The notes: a model not told the origin generated them from the sequence alone. A stretch of 64,000 nt of DNA from Meandrina meandrites (GCA_963693305.1 OY855913.1:8798201-8862200); one strand, 5' to 3'. Positions 12,701-23,630 are shown, counted from the first letter of the stretch. A program made the numbers and translations.

Positions 12701-15700
12701 TTTTAAGTATTTTACGAAGACCAAGGGGTAAAGAAATCGTAATTTGTCTCCACTGTTTCTTGGAACTATGATACATATCGTGTATTGTATTGCGGCACTT
12801 GTATCAAGATATGTATTGTATCCTAAGAAAATGTATCGTTGCAGCCCTATCTAAGCAAGTAAATGAATTCCATTTAAATTTTTCCAGTCCATGCTCATCA
12901 GTAGCACTATTGAATCCTAGCATCAATTCTCCATCGACAAAACAGCCAAAACGAAAGCTTTGCATAATAAGTATCTTGATTAAATTTCAGTTTCTTTAAT
13001 TGTGGAATGGAAGCAGAACAATAGTTAAGATCAAGGGCATGTCATTTAGTACAATGGTACACTTGTGAATAAATGAATTGTTAAAAAAACAATCAATTTC
13101 AGGTTATCTTGCTGAACCTGCAGAGAAATATTCCAATGTGTTTACAGAAGGTAATATTGTGTTTATTCGTTTAAATGAATTTTAATTTTTTATAATTATA
13201 GTCTTTTAAGGGGGGACCTTGTTCATGACAGACCTAGAGTGGTTGCTAAGGGATTGCACAGAGAATATCTTGTGGCAATAGTTTTGAAGCATTTTGTAAT
13301 GCTGAATGGTAAATATTTTTAGGGGGAATAAGTTCTTTAAAGAGATTATCATTGTGCATGTACCTACCTAGTATTGCTCCCAAAATAGATGTTAGAATTT
13401 AAAATCTCCTAAACTTGGAGGAAAGGAAAGCTTAAATGTCATGCACCAATCAGAGATAACATCACGCTTTCTTCATTTTCTGACATAAGAAATGAGCCAA
13501 TTTGTTTTGAATTAATAATTTTCCCTACCTTTTTCTATACTTCAACTCTAGAATTAATCCCTCTCCTTTTATAAATCTCCATCCTGAAAGAGGTAGCCTT
13601 TTGGACCAAGCATCCCTGTGTAGCCCATGATACGGAGTACCCCCTCCCACCCCCACCCCCACCCCCACCCCTTCCACCTCCACAAAGGTTGTAACACTTC
13701 TTGGTAGTATGCAATGTGTGCGTGGGCGACAAAAAACTTTGGCTTTATATAAAATTATTGGGAAGACAAACTGGTATCATTTGCTGTAATGTTACTGATA
13801 ATAATGACCTGTAAAATGCTGATTAACACCTGCTCTTTTGTAGGTTCTTTTTTTGATAAATTTGCATTTTTCCTGCCGTGTCTGTTTAACTGTGTGGTAC
13901 TACTTATTTCACTTGTGTTGGCCTACTTCCACTTACCAGAAACACTTGTCAAAAGGTAAATGTGTTTAATTTGGAGTTTTTGTTTTTCACCGCGGCTGTT
14001 TACATAAATAAATCTAAACTTTCAATGCTCAATTCCCTCTATCAGATGCATCTGCAGGGGTTCATGGTAGTTGTATTCTATGTTGCCAGGTACAGGTCAG
14101 TTATGTTGGGCAGGGAATTGTAACTAATGGTGACTCGTAGGGGTTTCCAGCACCTTCCAGATCTTACGCTTAGTTGGGGCAGTACTACAAATCTTCATTA
14201 GTTGCTGAAGAGGCGAAGGGTCGCTTTGACGAGTAGGATAACATAGCACAGAAACATTAAACTTTTCCAGACTTTATATGGTAACAAAAAAGTAAATTCC
14301 TAGGATAAACGAAAAAATAAATTACAATACGGTAACCGACCAAAGAAAACAGAAGAAGTAAATGAAATACAAGAACAAACATTGAACAAAGACGGCTTAC
14401 CAAATGCTGAAGATTGAGGTTCGGGGAACCAACAAAAATTACACGTGGACTAAACGAAAGCAAGTGATACACTGAAGTGAATTAATATGGAAAACTTAAC
14501 AGGAAATGTACAAGATGAAATTTGCATAGCGAAATAAATAAAGGCATCCCAAAAGGTGAGAAAAACATTAACATACAGTGTCATGAACAAAAGACAAAAG
14601 AAAAAGAAATGCTGCAACAGTTGCTTCTACAATAATGGTATCAAACAAATGCCCAATCATTGGCAAACAAGTTATGCCCATTAGCGAGTGGAATAATAAT
14701 ATTATTGTTTTATTCAAAACACCCATAGAATTGCAATATATTCACTGTTTTCGCTAACTTGTACACCTACCATATTTGTGGTCCATGGTATATGAGCTCA
14801 AAATAACATGGCCTGTAAACCAATCAAACACATAATATTATATACCAGTAGCTAGCTAGGACTTGTTAAGATATAACATGTGTTCTTCATGTGATTGGCT
14901 TACAGTCATGGTAAAAGGTAAAAAAAGGTAAAGAAACTTTATTTATACATGGTTTGTGTTTAAAGCTAGAAGTTTGTGGGGTGTGTATATGAAACAAATA
15001 CTAAACAAACATATTAAATAAACCTAACATGGTTAAAAATCCCAACTGGCAGGAGGCTGACCAGTTGGCTGTTCACAAACATGACCAAGGAATTGAATTC
15101 AGGACAACCGAAAACAAATCCAGATAGTGGTCAGCAACCCTCCAAGTTAAGACCATTTTAGTCACCATGGCGACTAAAATTTTGGAGCTGGCGACTAAAT
15201 TGGAACCGAAGTCGCCAGCCTGGCAACTAAAATTGAGAAGAAGGATTGAAAGCGTGAGCTTAATTTAGCGACTAAAATTTTCCACTGGTGACCAAACTTG
15301 AGCAGTTGGTGGCCAAATGGCCACTAGGAAAAAAGTAAACTTGGAGGGTTGGTCAGAATGGGACTTTGAACCCAGGACCTCAGGATTTCAAGTCCGGCAC
15401 TCTAACCACTCAGCTATGCTGCCACCCATCAGGTTTTCCCATAATGGGGCTGCCGTTAAAATAATGATGTTAATTTCCAGCTGGCTAGCAAATCATGGGC
15501 AACAAAAGAGAACCATAAAATAAACTTTTTATTTATTCACTTAAGCTAGCCTAATGAGACCATACTGGGGTAATATCACCTTTATTTAGTCTTTCTTGTT
15601 TACTTGGTCAATTCCTTAAAGAGCTTGGGTGAGTACCAGTATATATGCCCCTCCCATTCGGTTAATTACTTTATATCTGTTAATTACATTTCTTTCAACT

Positions 15701-18700
15701 GATAATTATTTTTATACAGTGAAAGTGAGACAGCTGCAAGTGAAACTGGTGAATTAGCCTTACAAAGCACAACTAGTTCTTCAGAGAATCAAGACGATTC
15801 CAATAAGGAGAGATTACTGGCAGATGCAGAGAATAGTTGTACAGAAAATTCTGTTTCTCAGGAAAGAGAAGAACTGGAGATATTTGCCACTGATGCTGAC
15901 AACAAGACAGCAAGTTACTGCTGTGGCTGTAAAATCTGGCAGTGCAGAAGATATGGATGTTGTCAATGTTTCAGAAATAGCAAAATTGCAACTTTGCTCA
16001 GGTAGATACTGTTGGTGAAGATTTTACATGTTAATAGTTCATCTTGCTATATTATTCTGGGGGATGACTGTACATTGTTGGTGTTGATGTGTTAAGTCAT
16101 TCATCTTCAAAGTCAAGTGAAAAGTTGTTTGTCAGTGGATGATGATATGACTGAAAAAAGTCAGCCAAGACATTGCTTCACTTTGAGAATAAAATTTCCC
16201 TGATTCCAGAAATTTCAGCCACAAAGCGATGACTGACAGGCACGTATCTAGATCGGTTTCATCATGTTTACTTACAAAAATTGGCCAGATTTGTATAATA
16301 TATGTATATTTGGAGTAAAAGAAAATTTCCAAGTTTCATGATGAAATGCAAATTGCAAGCTTCCAGAATCAGGAAGTGAAACTGGTCAAGTTTGAGCATG
16401 CCCTCGGGCTCACCTCTTTGTCACTTATAGTTTGTATAGTGTGCTCTTCCGCCACTTGTGTTGTTAGAAAATGGTCACCAATTTTTCCGGATCTGTGCCT
16501 GATTCACAATTTGATAAATCCTCTGGGAGTGATAGATAACAATTCCACTTCCATGCTTGAATTGGGGTTGAGATCAGACTCTGGTTGGAAGATAGTTAAG
16601 CAACCATGTAAATCCATTTGATTGGTCCGCACAATTAAAACTACAGAGGGAAGGTTGTACACTTGTTGCACAATTTTATAGGATGAGTTTTATTTGCAAG
16701 TATTATAAATCATTGCTTGCTTACATGAAGTGTCATTTCCTTGAATGTATTAGTTATTTGTCGATTTAATTATTTATGGTTATGGTATAGTTTTGAACCA
16801 CATTGTTAAAAGATGTCTTAGGGCCCTTCATATAAGCCTGGTATCTGGGCTGGCTTGGTCACCAGGATGAATTTTGTCGTCTGTTCATATGGGAAATTTC
16901 AGCCCGGTGACCGGGATGAAATTCAAGAAACAAAACCAAAATGGCGCAACATAAACAAGTATCGTTCACTACAAGCTTTGTTGACCCTTGTAACTTTACT
17001 AATAAAGCTAATTCGAATACTTTTGAAGTGGAAATGCATACACGACAAAATTATGCCATTTTGGCTGTCCAGTTTCGAAAGCAAAGCTAATTTGGAGTTG
17101 GAGTGTTCATATGGGAAGATTTTCATCCGGGTTGCCAAGATCTCGGTTACTGGGCTCAGGCCCGCCTTCTCATACCAACACATCACAATTTTTACAAAGG
17201 AAATAGGAGTGAGGGGAGATCTCGGAAACCGGTCCTGCCTGGTCAACCGGACTCATATGAAGAGGCCCTTAATTTAACAACAAAGTTCGAGTGTTCAGTA
17301 TTGTGATGTTCATTGCAGAACTCGTTCAGTAATCTTAACCATTGCAGTGTACTGTGTGTTTTCATTTATCGTCATTGGTTTTGATGAGCTGTTTTCCCTG
17401 TGGGCTGCCACTCAAGCTAAACATGGTGAGCTTTTTGTTCTTAAGTCAATTCGCTATTTTCATGATCCCATAATACACTTTGTTTATCCCCCAAAATTTT
17501 TGCGTAAGCATTGTCTTCAAATTCTCTAGGGATGATTGTACGTCATTGTAAATCCCAAGAGAAATAGAAAACAATGCTTATGCAAAAATTTTGGGGGGGG
17601 TAAACAAAGTGTATTATGGGAACGGTGAAAACAGCGAATGTTGAAAAAACTTTGAAACAAACATATCATAGATACTTTTCCTGGCTAGAAGTGTCAATCT
17701 TAACTTAGAGATTAGTAAGGGAAGGGACAAAAGTTGGACCAATTAACTTGGATTGTTGATTTGAATAAGAGTTGCACTGTGTATTTCCTTGTTCTTGAAT
17801 AGTTGCTATTCTTATTCAAATCAACAGTCCAAGTTGATCAGCTGGTCCGAATTCTGTCCCTGCCCGATTAAAAACAAGGATAAGAGAATCTCGTATTTTT
17901 TTTTTTTTGCACATAACCAGATCAACAATTAAGCCATCAAAAGGAGACTTTACTTACGAAGCCATTAAGACTTAAAATCATTAGTCACAAAAAATTATTA
18001 AAAGTATCTGAAACTGACAAAAAGATCACTCTTTTAACAACCACCATCCTTGTGATTAATTAAAATTAAGCTTTTTAACATTTTATTTGTATAAGATATT
18101 TTATTTCTCTTAACCAACTGCCTCAGCTTCTATGATGGAGGATGGGTGCCTGGGATATCCTAGGGCCTTCACTGTAGTCAGCCAGATGGAATCAGCCTTG
18201 AGCTGCCCTCCCTCCCCCACCCCCCCCCCCCCCCCCCCCCCACATGCACACACACCCAAGCACCTGTCACAATGACTAGGTCAGTGGAAAGGAAGCAGGA
18301 GGGAGGGAAAGGGAAGAACTCGCTAGACACCCATGATTCCATCGCCTAACACCATGCGAAAAAGGTTGCGAGCATCAACTCTTGAGCCTGTACTATCAAA
18401 AGCTAGAAACCACTGACCACTAAGACAGCTGACTGCACACTCTTGGTTGATGTAGCGGCGTCAGCTCCGGTGGCGGAGAGATCCGTGTAACTATAAAGAA
18501 ACTGAAGTGACTCACAGGTTCCACAAGGCTCAGGTTTATTGAGTAAAACTCTTACAGCAATCCTGTTAAGTAAGACGTGTTGGCGAACGTTCTGGAAGGT
18601 TCTGAGTTTGTACAGCAATAACTGGTTGTTCCCGTCGAATTTCTGTGAGCCTTATGAGACTTTTACATGTGTTTGTGATATTAAAGCTAAGGTCACGTGG

Positions 18701-21700
18701 CAGCTAAGTGGGAAATCATTGTGACGTAAAAGCGGTTAAAATACAGGAAATATCTAAAATATTACGAAAGAAAACTAAGGCACACGGGTGCCGTTACAGT
18801 TGACTCGGTTAAATAGCATTTAACCTCACATAGGAACTACACTACACATAATATAGAAAAATAATATAATTGTAAAATTATATATTTGTTAATAACTTGG
18901 CATTTCGTTTACTCTTGTGATAGGTGGGCTTGGATTCTCTACTGACCAAATAGGTACTGCATTGCTGTGTGTTGCTGTACCTCTTCTGTTTCTTCAGATG
19001 TGGGTGTATCCAAAGGTACATTCTGAACAAGAACTTTCTCCTGTAATAGGGATCTTACATGTACTTTTTTTAGTAAAATTCACATGAGTTCAAAAAGACA
19101 CCTTTTGATCACTTCAACTAGCGTAGATCACTACTGGCAATTTGCTGATTTATTTAGGTTAAACTAAAATACCACTGAACAAATTTTGTTTATTGGTTCT
19201 TTTTCTTAAAGTGGAAATCATATTTCAGCAAAGCCCGATTCCAGTTTACCTTGTACAGTAAGGATCTTCAAGTTGTATATAATCATTTGGTTTAAATTTT
19301 TGCTTTCAGTTTGAAAGAAGACTTGGATCAATAAGGGTGAGACTTTTGTACAGATATGCTGATTCTTATACAATTTTAATCTACAATTTAAAATTTCCAA
19401 ATTAGAGAATTTTGGATTTATTTATTGACACATGCATTCACCATCATATTTTGTTTCCTAGTTCAGGGTGCAAGTCAATTTTAACCCTTTAACCCTTAGC
19501 TTTAGAGTGACCAACATCTAAATTCTCCTTACAATACCACTACAAATTCAAACAGACAGGTGATATGAATGAAGGAAATCATCACTGAAGACAACATTTT
19601 CTGATTTTAAAACAGATTCTCCTTATTAGTCCCAAATTAAATGTGTAGCGAATAGTTATGAGAAGATGCGTTTTGATATTAGGACTTAAAGGGGTAATAT
19701 TGCTGCTGTTGCTTACAGGTTTTCCAACTGGCAAATATTGTCATAGGAATATTGATAGCGTCAATATCTGGCATTAACGCCTTTTATAACAGGTAAGATG
19801 TGAAAACTGAATTACTGTAAAAGCTCTATAGTTCACACACAACACATTAGCATAACGGTTGACAAAGTCATGCCAGCACAGTTGAATCATTAGAAACTCA
19901 ATGAAGAGTGGCCATCTACAGTACTCCACTGTTTGAATATGTATCAACATTTCTTTTTCAATACTGCTCAGTTAGAATTGGTAATTGACAATCCTCACTG
20001 GCATCAAATTCAGGAACCTTTCCATTGAGTGCTTACCGCTCAGGTTTTACAGTAGATGTTGTGGCACTGTCAAAGCTTCTTTCTAAAAGGATCAAGCTTA
20101 TGTTCACTTTCACTTGCAGAAGTAGACATGACTTGTAGCTTTCTTCTTTTTGCAAGGTCCAACTCAGCTCACTGACTCTCAGAAGTATTTTCCAATATAA
20201 CCCTTCATCTACCAAGCTAGCTCAAATAAACATCTCTTGAAAGTTATCTGTATCATACTCATTTAGATTCACATAATCGCCATCTTCGTTCTTGTATTAG
20301 CTTGGACGTGTGATGTTGCAAGCTACTGCAGGCCCGTCTGATATCTTTCACAAGCGAAGAAAACGAATACTTTAGTACGGTGCCATCAACAACGTCTGCT
20401 TCTGTATTAAACTTAACAAATTTATTCTGGCCATATATACTCGACTTTTAGTGGAACTTCATGCTGATGTACTAATGAACTCAAAATAGATCAAGACTAC
20501 TCGTCGCACCACATATCAATCACAGTGTCTACGCACCCACTTTGATGTTCGACTCCTTTCTCAAAGTGTCAAAAAAGCGTCAAAAAATTCATCAAAAATC
20601 TTGGTTTTGTGGAAATGGTAGCATATTTCACGCTGTAAAAGATAATTTGCAAAACACTGATTGGGTGTTCTGTTCAGAGAGTTGTACTTCTGCCACAGTG
20701 ACTTCTATGACTTCACAATCACCCTTATTGTTAAAAAATTTTTTCCTATGTAGATACTTAAAAGTTGGCCGTATGATTCATTGCACTAGTTTTCAATCTT
20801 TTATCATATGAGACACTTAATTGAAAGTAGGAAACTCTTTTGAGCCTTCTTTGGGTTTTATAAATAACAATCCCATGAAGTCTGTGACTCTCCAAACTGA
20901 CTGAATGATAACTGAATGGGTTATGGATATGTTGTGGTACAATTCGGTATTTTTCTTTGTTCTGCTGTGTAATAATATGTGACAAATAGATGAATGAAAA
21001 AAAAAACTAAGGAATTACCAAATTGTACTAAGGATAAACTTGAACCACAATAGATACATGCAAATTGAAAAATTGATCAAATTCAGGGAATAACTTGGTG
21101 TGTATTAGCACCTAATCCAGAGGGAGAAAACTTCTTCTGGTTGTTTCATGTAATAGAAACCAGGAAAGGCTCAGCTATTAGTGTCGGCCACTGCTACCCA
21201 CTTAATTTTGCCTTGCTTGTTCCCAGAAGTATAACACAGTGCATGTGTCTACCCTCAGGGTGTTATTAATCTTCTTGATTGTCTTTTTCAGATCTACAAT
21301 TCTCTGGCCACTACTTATTGGTATTCTTCTGCCCTTGAAGTTGTGCGTTGGTTGTTCATTTAGCTCAACAGCAATTCTTGTTAACAATTCAGTGCCCAGT
21401 GATCTGTTGGGCACTGTTAATGGACTTGCAATGACAGGTGCTTCAATATCCAGGTATGCAGAAAAAAATTATAGTTATAGTTACATATACCTTAGGCTTG
21501 TATAACTGTGTTACGGGCTTTCAGTGGGGTTTCAACAAACACTGACCCCCCAGTCAGCTAACCCCCTAGTGCCCCCTATTTTATACTTAAACAAAATGGC
21601 AAGCTGGAAAATGTTGCCATTTTATAGAGGGCCTCCAGCCACTGCACACTAATGTGCAATACATGTAGCTCAGCCAATCAGATTGCAGTATTGGGATTAG

Positions 21701-22091
21701 AACACTAGAATTCTACTAATAAATGATATTAAACACAAGATACATCACACTTCTTTCAACACACTGATGAATTTTATTGTAGTTGTTTTTGTTTTTGTTT
21801 TTGTTTTTTTGCTTATTCTATTTTATTTTAATGTTTTGAGGGGGTACTCCTATCAGAAGTTTAGATTAACAAGCATTTTTGTTCCGTACTTTCTTTCCAA
21901 GGGCTTTAGCACCAGTGTTTGCTGGAAGTGTGTTTGCCTGGTCAATAAGTGAGGGCTTCAAACACGGATTCCCTCTAGATGAACACTTCATTTTCTTCCT
22001 GTTTTCTGTTGTGTGTTTGCTGTCTGTTCTCCTGAGCTGTTTGCTTCCTAAGGGATTAAACAAAAGAAAATCAGCTCCAGTAAGGGTATGA
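734..22091 (+). CDS. Major facilitator superfamily transporter, ZIF/ZIFL-like, 16 exons
   Basis: Predicted multi-pass membrane transporter of 534 residues. Exons: 734-829, 5366-5422, 6743-6770, 8338-8392, 10698-10849, 11785-11840, 12199-12265, 13103-13150, 13844-13955, 15720-16001, 17319-17425, 18924-19015, 19310-19336, 19719-19792, 21292-21453, 21902-22091. All junctions are GT-AG and the phases join without a stop. MFS motif A (GWLTDKVGRR, residues 83-92) follows TM2, motif C (GLIIGPAIGG, 162-171) sits in TM5, and HLPETL precedes the central loop; this trio resembles plant ZINC INDUCED FACILITATOR-LIKE proteins and related fungal and animal MFS proteins. The central loop (about 224-317) is Ser/Glu-rich and then carries seven cysteines (291, 292, 294, 299, 304, 305, 307). 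The ATG at 734 has good context (GCGATGG); an in-frame ATG at 695 would add 13 residues. The substrate is not known from sequence. Introns hold a Penelope-like element, SINEs and several MITEs. Confidence 0.86.
1315..1959. mobile_element. TTAA-flanked inverted-repeat element, 645 bp
   Basis: The ends GGTGATTCCACTGAA and TTCAGTGGAATCACC are exact inverted repeats, each bordered by TTAA (1311-1314 and 1960-1963), the target duplication typical of piggyBac-type transposition. No transposase ORF is present, so it is non-autonomous. A 28-bp sequence containing CGGTGACCCCCATTTT occurs twice inside (1463-1490 and 1843-1870). It lies in transporter intron 1. Confidence 0.7.
2497..2581. mobile_element. 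Short foldback MITE with 9-bp target duplication
   Basis: An 85-bp foldback running from TAGTCTCCGTCGCAGCCG to CGGCTGCGAAGGAGACTA, with inner arms around CACGCAACGCTCC. It is flanked by GGAAAAGCA on both sides (2488-2496, 2582-2590). A 9-bp duplication fits Mutator-like elements. A related right end (GGCTGCGAAGGAGACTA) occurs near 47871-47889. Confidence 0.65.
2943..3348. mobile_element. MITE with G-run inverted ends, 8-bp target duplication
   Basis: The left end CCAGGGTGGGGGG...TACTCAAAGTAT is mirrored on the right by ATACTTCGAGTACCCCCCTGGG. GCTACAGT flanks both sides (2935-2942, 3349-3356), an 8-bp duplication as in hAT elements. Long G and C runs lie inside both ends. It is inserted at the head of a tRNA-like SINE. 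Confidence 0.55.
3349..3522 (+). repeat. tRNA-derived SINE, degenerate
   Basis: The sequence has a clear pol III A box (TGGCCGAATGG) followed by a tRNA-like arm GTGCTAGACTCCGGATT. The B box is degenerate. The body motif GTATAAATGGGTACCGGC follows. It abuts the TTAA element on its right. Related copies are seen at 4883-5047, 36641-36838 and 45839-45983. Confidence 0.5.
3527..4866. mobile_element. TTAA-flanked inverted-repeat element, 1.34 kb
   Basis: The ends GGTTACCGTATACCTTC and GAAGGTATACGGTAACC are exact inverted repeats bordered by TTAA at 3523-3526 and 4867-4870. A 133-codon ORF (3662-4063) lies inside; it has a lysine-rich stretch and no transposase motif that I recognise, so the element looks non-autonomous. 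The TTAA duplication points to piggyBac-like mobilisation (inference). Confidence 0.65.
4883..5047 (-). repeat. tRNA-derived SINE
   Basis: Read on the minus strand it opens with AGAGGCACTGCAGCCTAACG, continues GGTTAGCACGTTGGACTCC, and has a good B box (GGTTCCAGCCC). Its tail includes CCTGCAATGGACTAG, shared with the copies at 36641-36838 and 45839-45983. Confidence 0.6.
5965..5982. repeat. Short interstitial telomere-like repeat
   Basis: Three tandem TAACCC units, the C-rich strand of the animal telomere repeat, inside transporter intron 2. Probably an internal relic or chance array. Confidence 0.6.
5992..6590. mobile_element. Degenerate repeat of the TTAA-type element group
   Basis: It begins TTAAGGACGTTCGTGCG and carries two copies of the GGGGGTCACSG motif after A-runs (about 6088-6101 and 6473-6486), shared with the TTAA elements at 1315-1959 and 50847-51173. 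A right end near GTCCTCAAG is poorly conserved, so its limits are approximate. Confidence 0.35.
8639..8683 (-). ncRNA. Minimal hammerhead ribozyme motif of the Penelope-like element
   Basis: On the minus strand: stem I ATCGC, core CTGATGA, stem II with arms GACT-GCA/TGC-AGTT and a GTAT loop, core GAAAC, cleavage triplet GTC, then GCGAT closing stem I exactly. Stem III is practically absent, as in the minimal hammerheads described for Penelope-like elements. All core bases are present, so self-cleavage is plausible. It lies between the ORF stop and the inverted tail. Confidence 0.75.
8710..10023 (-). CDS. Penelope-like reverse transcriptase with GIY-YIG endonuclease (truncated)
   Basis: An intact 437-codon ORF. 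It starts at the RT palm motif MVSFDVESLFTNVP, which carries the first catalytic Asp, so the fingers region and everything upstream is missing; the ATG coincides with the edge of the inverted tail. Further RT motifs follow: GAAMGSPVSAVIANIFME (about 88-105), the catalytic KRYVDDTFA box (around 123-131), and IPFLDTSV. The C-terminal third holds a GIY-YIG nuclease: VVYKIPCECGKVYIGETGR, then R and EH in KEHNRDIR. This RT plus GIY-YIG order is diagnostic for Penelope-like elements. The frame is open and undamaged, suggesting a recent insertion, but without the N-terminal domain it should not be an active RT. It is an intronic passenger, antisense to the transporter. Confidence 0.9.
   Translation of the reverse strand: MVSFDVESLFTNVPIEDAVKAALRKLENDPGLADRTNLTPTQIADLLNFVLRSTYFQYNGSIYEQKDGAAMGSPVSAVIANIFMEDFEERAIASAIYKPKIWKRYVDDTFAILDRDQVDGFLQHLNNQQPTIRFTMETEKDNSIPFLDTSVIRDSNGLLTTSVYRKPTHTDQYLAYDSHHPQSVKRGIVKCLYDQAKQLITKPSVISKEKKHLSSVLVSNGYPSSFIRKLTKTTRPTANNEPTQEFKSTVVLPYIKGVSEVLRRCLQQQGVRTVFKSDTTLRSYLVRPKDALEPGKQEGVVYKIPCECGKVYIGETGRAMQDRIKEHNRDIRLAHTQTSAVSEHANKTGHLPLWNQVKFIDRDPHRYTRRVKEAIQIRLHSNNINRDSGMEIPEAWIPTIRKHNSRSTTKRTSEGTSSVSRNNNEDRNAPITANQRA
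12296..12849. mobile_element. hAT-type MITE, 554 bp
   Basis: The ends TAGGGCTGTGACGATAC and GTATCGTTGCAGCCCTA are inverted, bordered by the 8-bp duplication TCTAAGCA (12288-12295, 12850-12857). TIR sequence and duplication length match hAT superfamily elements. No transposase is present. In transporter intron 7. Confidence 0.8.
14915..15425 (-). repeat. tRNA-derived SINE interrupted by a MITE
   Basis: On the minus strand the head reads GCATAGCTGAGTGGTTAGAG, with the B box GGTTCAAAGTCCC. The body includes GCCAACTGGTCAGCCTCC, shared with the copy at 23368-23630. A 217-bp inverted-repeat element splits it (see 15135-15351). The far end (near 14915) is approximate. Confidence 0.65.
15135..15351. 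mobile_element. MITE nested inside a SINE
   Basis: The ends CAACCCTCCAAGTT and AACTTGGAGGGTTG are exact 14-bp inverted repeats, bordered by GTCAG on both sides (15130-15134, 15352-15356). The uninterrupted SINE copy near 23555 shows the empty site. The interior is rich in GCGACTAAAATTT-type repeats. Confidence 0.7.
16821..17268. mobile_element. PIF/Harbinger-type MITE, 448 bp
   Basis: The ends GGGCCCTTCATATAAG and CTCATATGAAGAGGCCC are inverted and bordered by TTA on both sides (16818-16820, 17269-17271), the 3-bp duplication of Harbinger elements. Overlapping ORFs on both strands inside it are by-products of the repeat. In transporter intron 10. Confidence 0.6.
17449..17640. mobile_element. 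Foldback MITE, about 190 bp
   Basis: Arms of roughly 60 bp: left contains CCCATAATACACTTTGTTTA and CCCCCAAAATTTTTGC, mirrored on the right by GCAAAAATTTTGGGGG and AAACAAAGTGTATTATGGG. In transporter intron 11. No clear target duplication identified. Confidence 0.55.
18160..18900. other. Transporter intron 11 remainder, C-run and unassigned repeat-like DNA
   Basis: It contains a long C run (about 18209-18241) followed by CACACA-type sequence, and a GC-richer stretch 18400-18800 that could be a retroelement fragment; I could not find matching ends or target duplications for it. No exon is recognised here. Confidence 0.3.
19481..19699. repeat. Dispersed repeat, copy 1 (CCCTTTAA ... TTAAAGGG ends)
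   Basis: It opens TTAACCCTTTAACCC, contains GAGTGACCAACATC, and ends GACTTAAAGGGG. The same layout is found at 22336-22545. The inverted end motif suggests a MITE family. In transporter intron 13. Confidence 0.5.
19793..21291. other. Transporter intron 14, nothing recognised
   Basis: About 1.5 kb between exons 14 and 15. I see no exon, RNA gene or well-bounded repeat; short ORFs on both strands have no family features. Confidence 0.3.
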
Positions 22092-22335
22092 TCAGATCTA
22101 TATGCCTTCATCAGTTCTGCGAACTATGGAGAAGTGAAAGAAGCACTCCACCCTGCTGTAGCTACAACTTGTGCAGCACCAGTAAAAGCCTGTGAACAAA
22201 TCAAATTGGCCGACATCACACTGACTTGACCAGTTGTTCTTTGTCAAGTCGTAGGTGATACTTTATACGAAATCCAGCAACGAGGCGTTCAAAAAGGAAT
22301 ATTATCTTTGATATTCCAGACTTATTACCAGTTTC

Positions 22336-22545
22336 TTAACCCTTTAAGTCCCAAGAGTGACCAACATCAAGTGTCTCCTCACAATATCAATACCTCATCA
22401 AGAGAGAAGGTCATGAGAATTAATAAAATGACCACTAAAGGGAAATTGCTTTGATCTTTTAACCAATTCCCCCAACTTATACGATATGAAATCTATTGAG
22501 ATCAGTCAGGGGAATTTGTATGTTGATATTGGGGCTTAAAGGGTC
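22336..22545. repeat. Dispersed repeat, copy 2 (CCCTTTAA ... TTAAAGGG ends)
   Basis: It shares CCCTTTAAGTCCCAAGAGTG and TGTTGATATTGGGGCTTAAA with the intron copy at 19481-19699. It lies just past the transporter stop and may be part of its 3' UTR. Confidence 0.5.
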
Positions 22546-23367
22546 AATGGGAAGAATTAGATGAGATTGCATTTGATATGCAGCCCTCACAAAAAATATT
22601 TTTCATTTTTCTACAACCACTCATCACCAGAAAGGACTGGAGAGGGTTGTGTGGGTGTCACAAATAGCAAATTTTATAAATATTTTTGGAGCTAGCTATA
22701 GCTGTGACTAAATTAAAAAACATGACTGCAAGCTAGGTTTGGGACTAAGACAGCCTTTATTCACAACAATGTCATAATTAACTAAACCTGAGTTTACAAC
22801 ATCAATATACATTAAAATAATCTCAATGGAAATAGTTACACTCAACTACTAAAACGAGGTTCAAGTACAAAAAAGACAAGTACAAAAACAATAATGTTTA
22901 GATAAATAAAATCACAGGGCTGTCAAAAAACAATACCTATGATAACAGGCCTTGTGCTAAGAACAATAAGATATAAGTACCGGTAATATTCTAGGGAGGG
23001 ATGGGTGGGGGAATTTGCCATTTGCCAGTAGTGCTTGCAGGAGCTGGCCACTGCTAAAAGTGTGTGGACTGAAGCTTGATGCTCGTATATAACTACTGTG
23101 ATAGTACTTTTACTCGTGGCTAGTAAAGATCAAAGTATATCTAAAACCAGGTACCTATATGATACATGCAGTAACATTACACTCTTGCAAAATATGTTGT
23201 GTAATAAGACTGACTGAGTCCCAGTAAGCTTGTTCCTTTCCTCAGCAGACAGCACTGACAGATTGCTACTAGTAGTATAATGATAGTTTTATTTAATTAA
23301 TGAGAAATTCAGATAAAGATATTTTGATAGAATGATTTAACATAGCATAAAAAAATAATAAAAAATC

Positions 23368-23630
23368 ACTTTATTGAAGTGTCAATCTATTTAGCACGGC
23401 TGTACTAATTGAGGACACTGTAAATAGTGAAACAAATATTATAAATCAAACAGAAACTTGTTAAAGATCCCAACTGGCAGGAGGCTGACCAGTTGGCTAT
23501 ATACAAAGCGTGGAGAAGTTGAATTCGGGACCACCGAAGACAAATCCATCTAGTGGCAGGGAGGAGGATTTGAACCCGGGACCTCTGGATTACAAGTCCA
23601 GCGCCCTAACCACTAGGCCACGCTGCCTCC
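23368..23630 (-). repeat. tRNA-derived SINE with well-kept tRNA head
   Basis: On the minus strand the head has A box TGGCCTAGTGG, an anticodon-like arm CTGGACTTGTAATCCAG, and B box GGTTCAAATCC. The body shares GCCAACTGGTCAGCCTCC with the copy at 14915-15425. The arm would read as a threonine-type anticodon (TGT), but the attached SINE body argues against a functional tRNA gene. Confidence 0.7.

Noticed and set aside
16855..17277. 140-codon plus-strand and 107-codon minus-strand ORFs overlapping each other.
   Set aside because: Both lie within the Harbinger-type MITE and mirror each other through its repeat structure.
18380..18800. Possible solo LTR (minus strand, starting TGTAACGGCACCC).
   Set aside because: No matching end and no target duplication could be found.
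23560..23630. Functional tRNA-Thr gene.
   Set aside because: A and B boxes are good, but the SINE body is attached and the acceptor stem does not close.
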